Source of the DNA: Trichobilharzia regenti
Taxonomy: Eukaryota; Platyhelminthes; Trematoda; Strigeidida; Schistosomatidae
Length of the DNA stretch: 64,000 bases
Assembly: GCA_944472135.2 (NCBI GenBank)
Contig: OX235263.1
Coordinates: 19,087,379-19,151,378 of the forward strand
Direction: 5' to 3'
The stretch's first letter is position 1. Each line of letters starts with the position of its first letter. Made by a program: the position numbers and the translations under genes. The notes under the pieces are model-generated. The model made no database searches. It worked only from the letters and a program-made list of their open reading frames with translations, and was not told the DNA's origin. Shown piece after piece: positions 26,001-30,904 of this stretch.

Positions 26001-29000
26001 TCACATTTACTTGATAGCTGCCATTTAGTGGAAAAATCGAAAGCATTCAAGGTGATGCATCGCATTCCACCGAATCTTTCCCCATAGACTCTTTATTTGC
26101 TTACTACATATAGCTGAGGTGACAAGCATTCAAACTATGGTGAAAGCATTTGCTGGCCAAAATTGGTAGACAGCAATTTACGTCAATGTTTACGTCCCAA
26201 ATCTTGGTCATGAGAAAAAAACAAGGACAAAGCCTAACCTTGAGGAATTCAACAACCAATCACAGCACACTTAGCGTGGGCGGATACGATTAGTAGATAT
26301 ATGGCCTGATCTTCACAGAGAAACGGCCAAAAAGAGGTGACAGAATAACTTTTAGCAGGAAAACAACCATTCAGAAGACGCCGCTTCCTTGCTAACAATA
26401 ACGAATAATAATGTGCACAAAAAGCTATAAATATCTGTTGATTTTCTCAAAAACCTATCTGTTGCCTGGTCCTTGTCTTCTGTCGTTACAAAACTATTAA
26501 GTCTAAATTGTGCATTCATTCGTACAGCTCCTATCCATCCCTTGGTCAACTGAAATCTAATCAACTGACGATATTATCACCACCCATTATTTATAAATTT
26601 TTAATCCCCTTCTAATCAACGCTTAATCTTATCAAATCACTAAAAAGAGTTTCTCTACTTCCCTTACAATTTAGAATTACTTAATCGGACTATTCGTTTT
26701 TCTTAGCCTTTCTCGACTACGTTCATCCGTATATTTATTTGTTTAATAATGCTATTTGTCATTGTTCCAGTGATCAGAGATCGTTCCACTTCTTCATCTT
26801 TGTTACTAATATAATTATTATTACTACTACTATTATGACTAAGTGTACAACTTTATCATCCTATTGACAAATCACTATGATTGGTTTATATTTAATAATT
26901 ATCTGCAAAGTTCTTTCCATCTGACTTAAGCCTGATGAGGTCGACTGACTGTTGACGAAATCTCAGTATGTATATAAAAAGCTCGTGTGGAATATAGTAA
27001 ATAACGTCAACTTTGGCTATCGAATAAAGAATGTGTGTACTCCTCTCCTCCTTTATGGCTATGATACTCGGACATTGGAAGTTGAACATAGGCCAAAGCT
27101 GGCTGTCGTTGATTATTGGTGTCTGCGTTCTCTCCCCCACGTAGGATGGTATAATACGATGAGTAATATGTAGTTTAGGCGTAGGGTGTTATGCAAGGAG
27201 GATAACCCAAACGATGAGGTTGTGAAGCTACATCAACTGAGATGGTTAGGACATATGTTATGCATACCTATCCATCGCCTTTCTCAGAGAACACAGTTAG
27301 CTGACAATAGAATCAGGTTGGAGAAGAACAAGTGGTCGTCAAAGCAAAATTTGGTCACTGAAAATGTATATTAGGTTATTGAGGTAACCAAGGCGACAGT
27401 AACTAGCATTGTAGACTAAAGTAATCTTGTCCAAATTCCAGTTCATATGTGATTTCATAAATCTTAGTGGTTTAATGAAATGTTATTGATATGGTAATCA
27501 AGGTCAGTCAGGAAATGAACCAATCAGAATTGACCCACGTAAAATAACGCCCACCATTTTAGTGCTCATGAATACAGACTGCTTGATATGTGATTGTGTG
27601 AATATATTCTTTCTAGCCAACTCAGTGTGTTCTCAGTTTTACCTAGCAGAAACTGAGAACGTTGGTGGCGTACATGCGATATCCGTGTCACTGCGACTAC
27701 ACCAGCCTCTGGGATTCTCTCATCCAGCAGTTAACCGAGGAAATACATCAGTTGTTTACGGGGAGTGGATGGGTGATTAATGCACACAGCCGATTTATGT
27801 AACACAAAATTCCTAGTAAATTGTAGATATAAAAGATGGTTGGAGGCAGTCACCACGACCCTTGGACGTAGGTTTCGCGCTAGTTGGTAATCACCAGTCA
27901 ATCAAACACCAAGGCGTATCTGCCATCTTGAAGGAACTCATACCCCCCCTGATGATAGCAAGCTACATGGCATACTGGCCAAATTAAAAAATACCTTCAA
28001 ATGACTATGAATGAGGTCAACTATATAGGTTAAACCAGTAGATCAGAGGTTATTGGATTATCAGAACACAAAAGAATTTAGCTAAGTGTAGAATGTGATT
28101 GACCTCATGAAAATAAGTAATCTAGAAAAAAACCTCAGCAATACAACACCACACAATAAAGTGGCACAGAGTTACAATTCTGAAAAGTAATATAGATGGA
28201 TGGAGATAGGAAGAGTGGTTGATTATTGAATCTTTGTTCATTGAATCTACACACACGACACGTGCAATAGAAATGACTCGTGGCTAATACCAGAGGTATG
28301 GGAAATATTACCACCAATCTAATGGAGAGATGAGAAATAATGGAATTATATAAACGAAATTTGAAAGCAGTTATGTGAATGCTTTGACATGATATAAGTA
28401 TAAAACTTGGGCACTGTGGTAGAGTATAACTCCCTTATGGATGAGATTTTATTTTGATAAATCACACAATGTTATACAGTAATATTGACTGATGACAACG
28501 TTTCGAGCACAAAATAAAAATATTGGTGACGCTAATAATGATTATATATATAAAAGAGGGGGCATCTGAGACCGCCCTATGTAGGATTCTCAATAAATAG
28601 CAGGAATTAGGGTGGTATTAAAACCTACAAACTCACTCAGGCAGGGACAAGCTCTGTAGACTAAAAGACCCGGTAGACCTAATCAAAGAAAATAATATCA
28701 TTTAAAAAATGCCTTGCAATGACTATGAGTTAAGCCAACTACATACGTCAAACTAGTAGATCCGGGGTGGTCAGATGGTCAGAACATAAGAATTTAGCTA
28801 AGGTAATCATGGTCGACCCCGAGAAGATGAGTAATTTAGAAAAAAGCTGAGCAATTGCACTGCATAAAATCAATACACAATTACACAATAGGGTGGTGAG
28901 AGAGGGTTAAAATTCTGGGAAGTAATATAGGTAGGTGGAGAGAGAGAGATTGTTTAATGAATCATGCCTGGTTCATTGAGTCTACACTCAACACAACACA

Positions 29001-30822
29001 TGCAATAGAAATAACTCAATGCAAATACCAGAGATATGCATGGAAGAGCCCGAATAGCTCAATGGTAACGTCTTTGAGTGCAGCACTGGGTGACGCGGGT
29101 TCGATTCTCAGAAGGGACATGAGTTCCTTCAAGGTTGCAGATACGCCTTGCTGATGAGTGCCAGCTAGCACGAAACCTAGGTCCAAGGCTTCCTTTCGAT
29201 TGCCTCGAACCATCTAATACCGACATCTAACAGTGCACCGTAATGGAGAGCCACCTAGCATGGTGGCCTCATTACAGCCTGACTGATAGAATTCAGTCTG
29301 CACCGAAGTTAGGACTAGACACATTACACTAGTTACTGACTAGTGTGCAATCAAAGATATTATTTCCACCAGTTAGTCAAATTAGAGGAGGATAATAAAT
29401 AATCTTGAAATTCTATTTCAATTCAATTCACGTACATCATAACACTGTGACAAGTTACTTATTTTGACTATAAAAATACTCGTCTTATTTCCCATCTGAT
29501 TGTAATTGATCAATAGCACTCATATTATTATTTCTGAATGTGCATTATCCTATATTGATATTTTATTCAAATGTCTATTCATCAATTCCACTCATGTATA
29601 TAAATGAAGCAAGAAAGTTGTGTGAGTGAGTGACTTGATATGGTTGTGAGCAATAGTTTGTACTCGAAACGTTATCAGTTAATATTTACCGTATAACCCT
29701 GCGTGATTTATCAAAATAAAATCTTATCCATAATGGAGCAATAAATTGTGCTGGAAACATGGTCATCAGTAAATATTACTGCATAACACTGTAAGGCTTT
29801 ATCAAATAAATTTTCTCCATAATGAATTATACTCCAGGTTCGATTCTCATACATCAATTGTAGGTATCCTTTTAAAACTACAAACCATTCCAATCGGATT
29901 GATGACTCAATGCATGAATTCATACAATTATCAAAACATAAAAAGGAGCAAATTGGCATAGTATTAGAAATGTATGAAATTTAGGCGTGATAGTATTCGG
30001 AATGCTAGTAACTTATTCAAATATGCATTCGCATAACTTATCACCATGACAGATACCGTTAGACAAAAGTTTACACTACGATCCATCGACAAAAAAAATT
30101 TGTGATTACTAGTTATAGGAAGACAGCCGGGAATTCTAGGAGACTAAGTTTCATACTTACTAGCAATTGGATCAGCAAGGCCTATCTTCAACTTTGAAGG
30201 AAATGCTGTTCTGTCGAAGGACTCCTATTACATTCGGAGAGGTTACCAATAAACCGTTCAAGCCGAAATCTACCTCTCTTACAACCGTAATGCATATACT
30301 GAATAGTCATTACAGAGTAACCATTGTGAATATATCTCTGACCACAGAAGTGAGTGAAAGACGATCGATTAACTAGAGATGGGGCATTAGTTGTTTCAAT
30401 GTGACAGACACACTCCGATGAGGAGTACCAGGTAAGGACGAAACCTTGAGTATTAAGGTCTACTGACAGTTGTTTCCAACACTATCTAACACCAATTCAC
30501 AGTGTACTAAGAAAATGAGTCATTCTATTGAGAAATTAATTTTAAAAAAAAAGCATAATTTTTAGAATACAGCCTTGTTCTCCTTGATGACGCAACAATA
30601 ACCATTGATAAGTCACAAAAACAGTTGAAAAGGCTAAAATAAGCCATGAAACCAGTATACATAATATATAAGCATTGGCTTTTCCAGAATGTAGGAGGTA
30701 CCTTTAGAATTCTCTAATATAATTTCCATAATTGTCGCCTTGTCCAAACCTTCCATACCAGCTTTACTTGTACTATATCGGCAACAACTTCCCAAGTCAT
30801 CTGTTGAACTGTCATCATCCAT
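1729..30822 (-). CDS. POLK: DNA polymerase kappa, 5' part (five exons, runs off left edge)
   Basis: Y-family translesion DNA polymerase of the DinB/Pol kappa type, a nuclear enzyme that copies past bulky N2-guanine lesions. Join in transcription order: 30822-30702, 25599-25481, 21382-21230, 14132-13789, 2042-1729. All junctions are GT-AG and the phases agree (1, 0, 0, 2, then phase 1 into the next exon beyond the window). The joined protein shows the kappa-specific N-clasp ([16 protein letters not shown]), [10 protein letters not shown], motif [11 protein letters not shown] with the first catalytic Asp and the Tyr steric gate, [18 protein letters not shown] of the fingers, and motif [13 protein letters not shown] with the catalytic Asp-Glu pair. 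The [15 protein letters not shown] segment that follows also fits Pol kappa. Two parts look longer than in vertebrate kappa: about 19 residues before SLDEAY, and a Ser/Asn-rich linker in exon 5. The little-finger and C-terminal domains lie outside the window. Introns are 4-12 kb and packed with retroelements. Confidence 0.93.
2393..2510 (-). repeat. Short retroposon family A (tRNA head plus hammerhead-like), partial
   Basis: Read on the minus strand it contains a tRNA-like head, then GGTGCGTACTCCTGAAGAG, TCCCGACTAGGA and TGAAAC. This is the hammerhead-like segment shared by family A copies at 33.8 and 42.6 kb. The ribozyme cleavage side is lost (AGGAGCTATTATT follows). The copy is truncated at both ends. 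Confidence 0.55.
2507..2695. repeat. Foldback palindrome, about 85-bp arms
   Basis: The left arm (about 2507-2592) and right arm (about 2602-2695) are inverted copies. For example, CACAAGAGAAGAAGA on the left faces TCTTCTTCTCTTGTG on the right, and GACATCTAAAA mirrors TTTTTAGATGTC around a spacer of about 9 bp. Small indels lie in the A/T-rich middle. It could extrude as a hairpin. It resembles a foldback or MITE-like element, but no terminal target duplication was seen. Confidence 0.7.
3207..5948 (-). CDS. RTE-1 polyprotein: APE endonuclease (C-terminal part) and reverse transcriptase
   Basis: This 913-codon frame, counted from its first codon in this frame, has endonuclease motifs GDFNAQVG (about residue 81), [11 protein letters not shown] (about 148) and DTDHALVRA. 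Reverse transcriptase motifs follow: [38 protein letters not shown] and the catalytic [10 protein letters not shown] (about 637). The thumb and C-terminal segment [20 protein letters not shown] is typical of RTE-like proteins, and the protein ends at RRCIQSL. The frame would cut DNA and copy its own RNA by target-primed reverse transcription. No internal stop or frameshift is seen over its length, so this copy is probably young. The true start lies in the upstream frame (5966-6700), separated by one lost base. Confidence 0.85.
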   Translation of the reverse strand: MSTRAEKTLLDWIPVDSRMCAVRLNGSVRRRKDCTTRRCLFVISAYAPTDCSSDETKDEFYQKLSSLVRKAKRSDIVVLAGDFNAQVGKLCQSEKDVGGTYGVPCQRTDNGDRLLQFCSDNHLFLVSTNFKHKERHCLTWRPPSSNQRWTQIDHIAISYRWRGSVGDCRSFWNTCVDTDHALVRARVCLRLNGRRKQLAVKPSRPQLDQETKSLFEEELAKRISEFDSCAHPGEAWKNIQSAIDTAVKAVNKPNPKVSKNHWISTASSELIDARRLIPASSEFNEERKLHKRKLTKSLRKDREQWWVTKAKEMEKASAIGNTRQLFRLITESGGRRQFISETISEKNGSLISSQDRRLERWKEHFEEQFNLPTATLNLPHPHTPEWDIDTGPPSVSEVTKAISNLKRGKAAGPDGIIPEVFKYGGDILVCRLTEVLGKVWESETVPSDWGKSLIIPIFKKGNKSSCDNHRGISLTNIVSKILGSVIMHRLSRTREEQTRENQAGFRPGRGCIDHIFTLRQILEHRHTFRRPTIVIFLDLKAAFDSVDRKVLWQCLTVKGVPRKYIALIKALYSNSRSRVRAYGELSSELVTTSGVRQGCPLSPFLFNFIIDMLMEVSLTERSDLGIDLLPGNNLMDLEYADDIVLLGEDADKMQSLLNTLSSNLRMFGMRFAPAKCKMLLQDWTTSTPNLVIGSEVIEHVDHFTYLGSCISTNGLIGDEISARIRKARAAFADLHHLWRRRDIRLSTKGRVYCSSVRSVLLYGSETWPIRVEDMKRLTAFDHRCLRSLSHVRWFNKVSNVDVRRRVLGKEGKSIDEAIKLHRLRWLGHVLRMPNHRLPRRALLADIGSGWKRASGGQTKTWHQSMKSLTVKLSQVGRCRLPGWGPRDSRNQWLETIGDMAQNRCQWRRCIQSL
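5966..6700 (-). pseudogene. RTE-1 N-terminal region, separated by a 1-nt frameshift
   Basis: This holds the N-terminus of the same polyprotein: a low-complexity Ser/Pro-rich leader, then [18 protein letters not shown] and [16 protein letters not shown], which are the first APE motifs (Asn metal ligand, catalytic Glu). It ends at a TAG at 5966. The +1 frame over the same DNA reads [18 protein letters not shown] straight into the 913-codon frame. One missing base after TCACG (about 5971-5974) therefore explains the split. Start at 6700 is the first Met, and the true start is uncertain. Confidence 0.7.
6795..7620 (+). mobile_element. Penelope-like element of a second type, 5'-truncated
   Basis: Translation of the plus strand gives broken pieces of the RT-to-endonuclease linker ([16 protein letters not shown] ... 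) and then an intact GIY-YIG domain. The 3' part (7580-7640, CACAGTGTTATACAGTAATATTTACTGATG...) recurs at 28450-28500, 29650-29700 and 29760-29800. This marks the element's 3' repeat. It differs in sequence from the 647, 20.7 and 43.5 kb copies. Confidence 0.6.
7064..7273 (+). pseudogene. GIY-YIG endonuclease domain, Penelope-like (type 2)
   Basis: The frame reads [20 protein letters not shown] then HKSAVKRHD. This is the YIG motif, the catalytic Arg and the EH...A core of GIY-YIG nucleases. The upstream half (INCVNC) continues in frame for only a few codons before a stop at about 7050. The tail ending REFLEA is followed by an in-frame stop and then [14 protein letters not shown] in the same frame, so the stop is probably a mutation of a longer protein. 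Confidence 0.6.
7955..8452 (-). pseudogene. RTE-2 RT thumb and C-terminal domain
   Basis: An uninterrupted 165-codon stretch begins [20 protein letters not shown] and continues through [24 protein letters not shown] and [20 protein letters not shown], the family C-terminal signature. It ends GDMEEIV, and the remaining part ([12 protein letters not shown]...STRNPREQ) is in another frame at 8046-7834. The intact length here serves as the reference against which the 39.3-40.6 kb copy shows its many insertions. Confidence 0.7.
8631..9140 (-). pseudogene. RTE-2 reverse transcriptase core, catalytic motif disrupted
   Basis: The piece reads [37 protein letters not shown] and [15 protein letters not shown], the standard fingers and palm motifs. 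It then reads LEDLDFAHG and a stop, where DLDFADD would be expected. The DNA has a 4-nt insertion between GATTTCGCG and GATGATTTATG, which destroys the catalytic [FY]ADD. The same insertion is present in the 40.2 kb copy. Confidence 0.75.
9316..10005 (-). pseudogene. RTE-2 linker region before the RT domain
   Basis: The piece encodes a basic, helical linker ([22 protein letters not shown], [20 protein letters not shown]) that separates endonuclease and RT in RTE-like proteins. It ends with [11 protein letters not shown], the start of RT motif 0/1, where an in-frame stop interrupts it. The next expected residues (PEALKADPE) are encoded immediately after the stop in the same frame. Confidence 0.65.
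10011..10470. other. Intron sequence without recognisable element
   Basis: This is AT-rich POLK intron sequence. No reading frame with a known motif, tRNA-like box or matching repeat was found on either strand. Confidence 0.4.
10470..11300 (-). mobile_element. Two RTE-2 3' ends in tandem
   Basis: A copy at 10597-11300 is almost identical to 7840-8550: the 70-codon stretch 10812-10600 equals 8046-7834 residue for residue. One visible difference is loss of six bases at 11134. It is truncated near 11300, in the region before the thumb. A second, much older fragment of the same family (10480-10596, GATTCCACTCGAGCAATGGA...TTTTCTCCTATATT) directly adjoins its 3' side. The younger copy therefore appears to have inserted into an older one at an ATT-rich site. 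Confidence 0.7.
11300..11860 (-). repeat. Short retroposon family C, two pieces
   Basis: On the minus strand 11800-11590 reads a tRNA-like head (GTGGCTTAGCGATCAACC as box A region, GGGGTTCCATCCCC as box B), then a body ending near GGAATAGAATAATAATAA. The body recurs at 35000-35215 in the opposite orientation. A second partial body (11300-11370, GTTTTACAGGGGTGGAGTTG) matches 25345-25380. The middle (11380-11580) is unassigned. Confidence 0.5.
11861..12194. other. AT-rich spacer, nothing recognised
   Basis: This is A/T-rich intron sequence with no coding signature, repeat match or regulatory motif that could be supported. Confidence 0.4.
12195..12760. repeat. Inverted pair of short retroposon family A copies
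   Basis: A minus-strand copy (12560 to 12195) carries body, tRNA-like head, hammerhead-like segment (GTACTGATGAAGAGTCC ... GGACGGAAC) and the family 3' end. It is followed by a plus-strand 3' portion (12570-12760). The 3' ends face away: TTTCATCATGAGCTGACAT (12243-12261) is mirrored by ATGTCAGCTCATGATGAAA-like sequence at 12584-12602. The pair forms a potential cruciform of about 550 bp. The ribozyme core here has C3 changed, so it is likely inactive. Confidence 0.6.
12761..13190. other. Intron sequence without recognisable element
   Basis: No motif or repeat could be assigned. A short stretch near 13065 (GGTGACACCATTC) also occurs near 500, in and around the Penelope-like copy, so part of this may be old Penelope-like sequence. 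Confidence 0.3.
13190..13620 (-). mobile_element. RTE-1 3' end remnant
   Basis: The plus strand has AACTTTGCACAGAGGTGCAG, GTTTCATTGGAAATTATAAG and GGAGTGGATGCATCTGCGCC, then CTGTCCTGAGGACCCCAGCC. These are the complement of the RTE-1 C-terminal codons and 3' UTR, as at 32430-32800 and 3030-3400. The copy is 5'-truncated near 13620 and frameshifted. Confidence 0.65.
13789..14132 (-). CDS. POLK: POLK exon 4 (fingers and catalytic motif III)
   Basis: The acceptor is AAATAG at 14134-14133 and the donor GTAATT follows TTTGCCG, leaving phase 2. The exon starts [20 protein letters not shown], which continues the SML end of exon 3 exactly, and contains [14 protein letters not shown], a lineage-specific Asn/Thr/Glu-rich insert ([19 protein letters not shown]), then [19 protein letters not shown] with the catalytic acidic pair. 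It is 344 nt long. The 20 residues after the FPVERRTFW segment are variable in this family. Confidence 0.92.
14698..15065. repeat. Inverted repeat flanking a hammerhead-bearing short retroposon
   Basis: The arms 14698-14804 and 14960-15065 are near-perfect inverted copies. GTCGATTGATTGGACTGAAG on the left faces CTTCGGTCCAATCAATCGAC on the right, with the further common part CAGGTTGACATGTCGGCTTC. The spacer (14806-14955) is a minus-strand family E retroposon lacking its box A. It contains ACGAGTCCCAAACAGGACGA, the hammerhead stem II region. The structure resembles a foldback element. Confidence 0.7.
15098..15285 (+). repeat. Short retroposon family E (Sm-alpha-like): tRNA head plus hammerhead
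   Basis: The tRNA-like head reads GGCCCAAGTGGTCTAGTGGA (box A) and GGGTTTGAGCCTC (box B). A hammerhead-shaped segment follows at 15209-15253: stem I ATCCAG/CTGGAT (perfect), core CTTACGAG, stem II TCC-CAAACA-GGA, CGAAAT, stem III ATGCGCAT and cleavage triplet ATC. The core differs from CUGANGA at G5 (U here), so it should be inactive. The order of Pol III promoter then ribozyme is that of the schistosome Sm-alpha repeats. Confidence 0.7.
15286..16854. other. POLK intron sequence, no element recognised
   Basis: This stretch is AT-rich with no motif-bearing frame. Weak internal repetition of ACTGATTGA-type strings (15755-16025, for example CACTACTGATTGACGTGAGT) is the only structure seen. GGTGGAGGCAGTGAC at 16643-16657 resembles strings often found in retroelement leaders, but nothing around it supports a call. 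Confidence 0.35.
16855..17165. repeat. Head-to-head inverted pair of family A short retroposons
   Basis: A minus-strand copy (17010 to 16855) and a plus-strand copy (17025-17165) start within about 15 bp of each other. The tRNA-like heads mirror one another (GGACCTTCCGGTTACAAGG against CCTTGTAACTGGAAGGTCC). Both have box B (GGGTTCGACCCC in the plus copy) and a damaged ribozyme segment (CCGATGATTCCC...GAAAC in the minus copy; deleted in the plus copy). Confidence 0.65.
17418..18341 (-). mobile_element. Internally deleted RTE-type element with 12-bp target duplication
   Basis: The element is bounded by TGGTCCACTATA on both sides (about 17418-17429 and 18330-18341). On the minus strand it starts with a GC-rich 5' region and ends with a C-terminal segment readable as [16 protein letters not shown] and [14 protein letters not shown]... 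[17 protein letters not shown], a third RTE-like type. The 3' end is a tail of GTAAA/GTAA units. Only about 0.9 kb remains between a 5' leader and the 3' ORF end, so the endonuclease and RT core are deleted. It is notably GC-rich compared with its surroundings. Confidence 0.7.
18342..18600. other. Intron sequence, nothing recognised
   Basis: This is AT-rich spacer between two retroelement insertions. No feature could be supported. Confidence 0.3.
18600..19830 (-). mobile_element. RTE-2 copy, old, split by a family B short retroposon
   Basis: It begins after an (ATT)n run with GCTTAGGTTCTGAGTGGAAC, the family 3' terminus. It continues through degenerate thumb sequence and, beyond the insertion at 19270-19455, an RT piece whose minus-strand translation includes [17 protein letters not shown]. 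It is broken in all frames. The divergence from the 7.8 kb copy is much larger than for the 10.6 kb copy, so it is an older insertion. Confidence 0.65.
19270..19455 (-). repeat. Short retroposon family B inside an RTE-2 copy
   Basis: On the minus strand the head GTGCGTCGGTAGCACAGCTG is followed by TTAGGACTCTCACCGAC, box B GGTTCGATCCCC, then a body through CCATACTTGTATC and a T/A-rich tail. The host reads TTATCTTCATT before and CATTACCTCTGTC after the insertion, giving a short CATT duplication. Two more copies lie at 23345-23557 and 47660-47872, all on the minus strand. Confidence 0.7.
19815..20100 (+). repeat. Short retroposon family A, long form
   Basis: It begins GGATGGATGTCCCACCGACG, a leader also present at 34245, then AATTCATG, tRNA-like box A (GGCTGAGTGGTATATGAGC) and box B (GAGTTTGAACCCC), then GTGCGTAGTGCCGATGATTC and AGGATGAAAC. 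The hammerhead core is CCGATGA (U4 changed), so probably dead. The 3' end GGTTCTCTAACTGATATCA is the family consensus. Confidence 0.65.
20285..20995 (-). mobile_element. Penelope-like element, 5'-truncated, minus strand
   Basis: The minus-strand frame 20991-20713 encodes [20 protein letters not shown] then [14 protein letters not shown], a GIY-YIG nuclease nearly the same as at 647-898. Unlike that copy it keeps [20 protein letters not shown] in frame. The downstream portion (20285-20530) is the direct counterpart of 120-400, in the same plus-strand orientation although the nuclease lies on the other strand. The two copies therefore end on the same inverted-repeat arm. Confidence 0.7.
20713..20991 (-). 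pseudogene. GIY-YIG endonuclease domain of Penelope-like element
   Basis: This 92-codon frame has the YIG motif, catalytic Arg ([10 protein letters not shown]) and the EH...LLESGH zinc/His region. The RT domain is missing upstream; sequence beyond 20995 changes to unrelated intron. A possible source of active nuclease only if expressed as a fragment, which is unlikely. Confidence 0.65.
21230..21382 (-). CDS. POLK: POLK exon 3 (catalytic motif I)
   Basis: The exon has 51 codons, phase 0 at both ends, an acceptor TTCTCAAG and a donor GTAAGT. It encodes [16 protein letters not shown] followed by [20 protein letters not shown] and the [12 protein letters not shown] strand. The Asp residues of DMD and the Tyr of AFYAAVE are the metal ligand and steric gate expected of an active Y-family polymerase. 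Only this exon interrupts a stretch of Penelope-like and short retroposon sequence. Confidence 0.93.
21530..21900 (-). repeat. Short retroposon family A, minus strand, degenerate
   Basis: The plus strand shows ATCAGTTAGAGAACTAATGG (family 3' end complement), AGGAGACTCCTCAGAAGTACCC (ribozyme region complement) and AGGGTTCGAACC (box B complement). Then the body AGCCAATGTCATCAACGAG follows. The ribozyme reads CTGAGGAGTCTCCTAATAGAAGAAACGCC on the minus strand, with the core altered. Confidence 0.5.
22080..24845 (+). mobile_element. RTE-1 copy, plus strand, frameshifted, split by family B retroposon
   Basis: Reading pieces on the plus strand: [20 protein letters not shown] (endonuclease), [20 protein letters not shown] (linker), [11 protein letters not shown], then after the insertion [11 protein letters not shown] and [29 protein letters not shown] where YADD is expected (Tyr-Ser-Asp-Ser), and [12 protein letters not shown]. 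The protein is broken by several indels and the catalytic motif is mutated. The 3' end has CAGACAGACAGACACAGACA, the family tail. The 5' end is truncated at about 22080. Confidence 0.75.
23345..23557 (-). repeat. Short retroposon family B inside RTE-1
   Basis: The minus strand begins GTGCGTCGGTGGCACAGTGG, then TTAGGACTCCCGCCGACC, box B GGGGTTCGAGCCC, a 100-bp body and a tail of AAAAATAAAAATAAATAAAAT type. It separates the codons for ...PTIIIFL and KTAFDSVD of the host RTE-1, so it landed in the RT palm. It is cleaner than the host, so it is the younger insertion. Confidence 0.75.
24862..25380 (-). mobile_element. RTE-2 3' end, old copy, joined to family C piece
   Basis: It starts after (ATT)n with CTAATGGTTCCAAGTGGAAC, the RTE-2 terminus, and CTCTTCACACGATCTCCTCC from the ORF end. 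Homology fades after about 25110. The end (25310-25380, GTTTTCAGGGGTAGAGTTGC) matches the family C body at 11300-11370. Confidence 0.55.
25481..25599 (-). CDS. POLK: POLK exon 2
   Basis: This exon has an acceptor ATAATAG at 25601-25600 and a donor GTAAGC after GCTGAA. It encodes [20 protein letters not shown] and then [19 protein letters not shown], the charged N-terminal helix of Pol kappa that clamps around the core. The leading GA completes a Gly codon with the G from exon 1, so the phase is consistent. The 119-nt size matches 39 codons plus 2 nt. Confidence 0.9.
25700..26270 (+). mobile_element. Penelope-like remnant
   Basis: Plus-strand translation in pieces gives [24 protein letters not shown] sequence around 25865-25935 (ACTAATTCAACTGCACCTAC, AATTATGTTGGGCGAACTAC). 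These are the C-C spacing and the YVGR variant of the GIY-YIG core, closest to the 37.8-38.6 kb copy. It is heavily degraded with stops in all frames. Confidence 0.45.
26271..26955. other. Intron sequence with one hammerhead-like hairpin at its end
   Basis: No coding signature was found. At 26930-26965 CTGATGAG and GAAAT flank a 6-bp hairpin (GTCGAC/GTTGAC), reminiscent of the ribozyme motifs in Penelope-like repeats, but an extra G precedes the stem and flanking stems are not evident. Confidence 0.3.
26990..27370 (+). mobile_element. RTE-1 C-terminal fragment
   Basis: The plus strand encodes [37 protein letters not shown] and then [20 protein letters not shown]. These are the RTE-1 thumb and C-terminal segments. 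A stop splits it after MSNM and the fragment ends before the 3' UTR. Confidence 0.6.
27371..27845. other. Intron sequence, nothing recognised
   Basis: An open stretch at 27562-27780 has no recognisable motif and is probably chance. No repeat match was found. Confidence 0.3.
27846..27965 (-). repeat. Family D short retroposon, degenerate hammerhead
   Basis: The minus strand has GGCAGATACGCCTTGGTG, then CTGGTGATTACCAACTAGCG, CGAAACCTACGTCCAAGG. Apart from an insert of about 12 nt after CGCCTTG and A6 changed to G, this is the ribozyme of 29145-29189. Stem I (CCTTG/CAAGG) is kept. Confidence 0.5.
28430..29020. repeat. Penelope-like 3' repeat-related sequence
   Basis: The stretch ACACAATGTTATACAGTAAT then ATTGACTGATGACAACGTTTCG matches the 3' part of the Penelope-like element at 7590-7650 in the same orientation. 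Similar but inverted or rearranged pieces occur at 29640-29710 and 29750-29820. No reading frame was recognised. Confidence 0.4.
29046..29235 (+). repeat. Family D short retroposon: tRNA-like head with canonical hammerhead
   Basis: The head GCCCGAATAGCTCAATGGTA (box A) and GCGGGTTCGATTCTC (box B) resembles a tRNA, but the acceptor stem does not pair, so it is a retroposon promoter. The hammerhead at 29145-29189 follows 35 bp downstream. Degenerate relatives lie at 27846-27965 (minus) and possibly 30140-30480. The arrangement, Pol III promoter followed by ribozyme, is that of the Sm-alpha repeat of schistosomes. Confidence 0.7.
29145..29189 (+). ncRNA. Hammerhead ribozyme, type I, complete core
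   Basis: Stem I is GCCTTG (29145-29150) with CAAGGC (29184-29189), six perfect pairs. The core CTGATGAG is at 29151-29158. Stem II is TGC-CAGCTA-GCA (29159-29170) closed by G10.1-C11.1. CGAAAC is at 29171-29176, stem III is the minimal palindrome ACCTAGGT, and the cleavage triplet GTC is at 29181-29183. Every conserved residue of the CUGANGA ... GAAA ... UH consensus is present. The 3-bp stem III with a 2-nt loop is typical of animal retroelement hammerheads, which often work best as dimers. Self-cleavage after C29183 is predicted. Confidence 0.8.
30140..30510 (+). repeat. Family D-like degenerate repeat with hammerhead-like segment
   Basis: At 30413-30460 the strand reads CCGATGAGGAGTACCAGGTA, AGGACGAAAC, then CTTGAGTATTAAGGTCTACT. 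This resembles a hammerhead with a longer stem III (ACCTT/AAGGT) and cleavage site GTC, but with U4 changed to C and no pairing for stem I. It is called a remnant. Confidence 0.35.
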
Positions 30823-30829
30823 GGTTGAT
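30702..30829 (-). CDS. POLK: POLK exon 1 of the coding region
   Basis: The first coding exon starts with ATG at 30822-30820 (MDDDSSTDD...), reads through the N-clasp signature [15 protein letters not shown] and ends as TCTAAAG before the donor GTACCT (phase 1). An AG acceptor after a pyrimidine-containing stretch directly precedes it (30831-30830), so a 5' UTR intron upstream is likely. The Asp/Ser-rich first 19 residues are not conserved; homology begins at KAGMEGLD. The start codon is the only in-frame ATG near the conserved block, but an upstream exon cannot be excluded. Confidence 0.88.
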
Positions 30830-30904
30830 CTAGAATAACAATTAGGAGAAGAAGAAAAACAATCACAACTACACATATCACATAACTATTGAAGCATATT
30901 CATA

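Noticed and set aside
27562..27780. 72-codon open frame on plus strand
   Set aside because: No motif or homology recognised and no support from context.
28490..28512. Hammerhead in the complement of GATGACAACGTTTCGAGC
   Set aside because: CGAAAC and a GTC-like triplet are there, but no CUGANGA occurs upstream in any of the three related copies.
29046..29115. Possible functional tRNA gene
   Set aside because: Box A and box B are present, but the acceptor stem and anticodon arm do not pair and the segment is fused to a hammerhead, so it is the head of a short retroposon.
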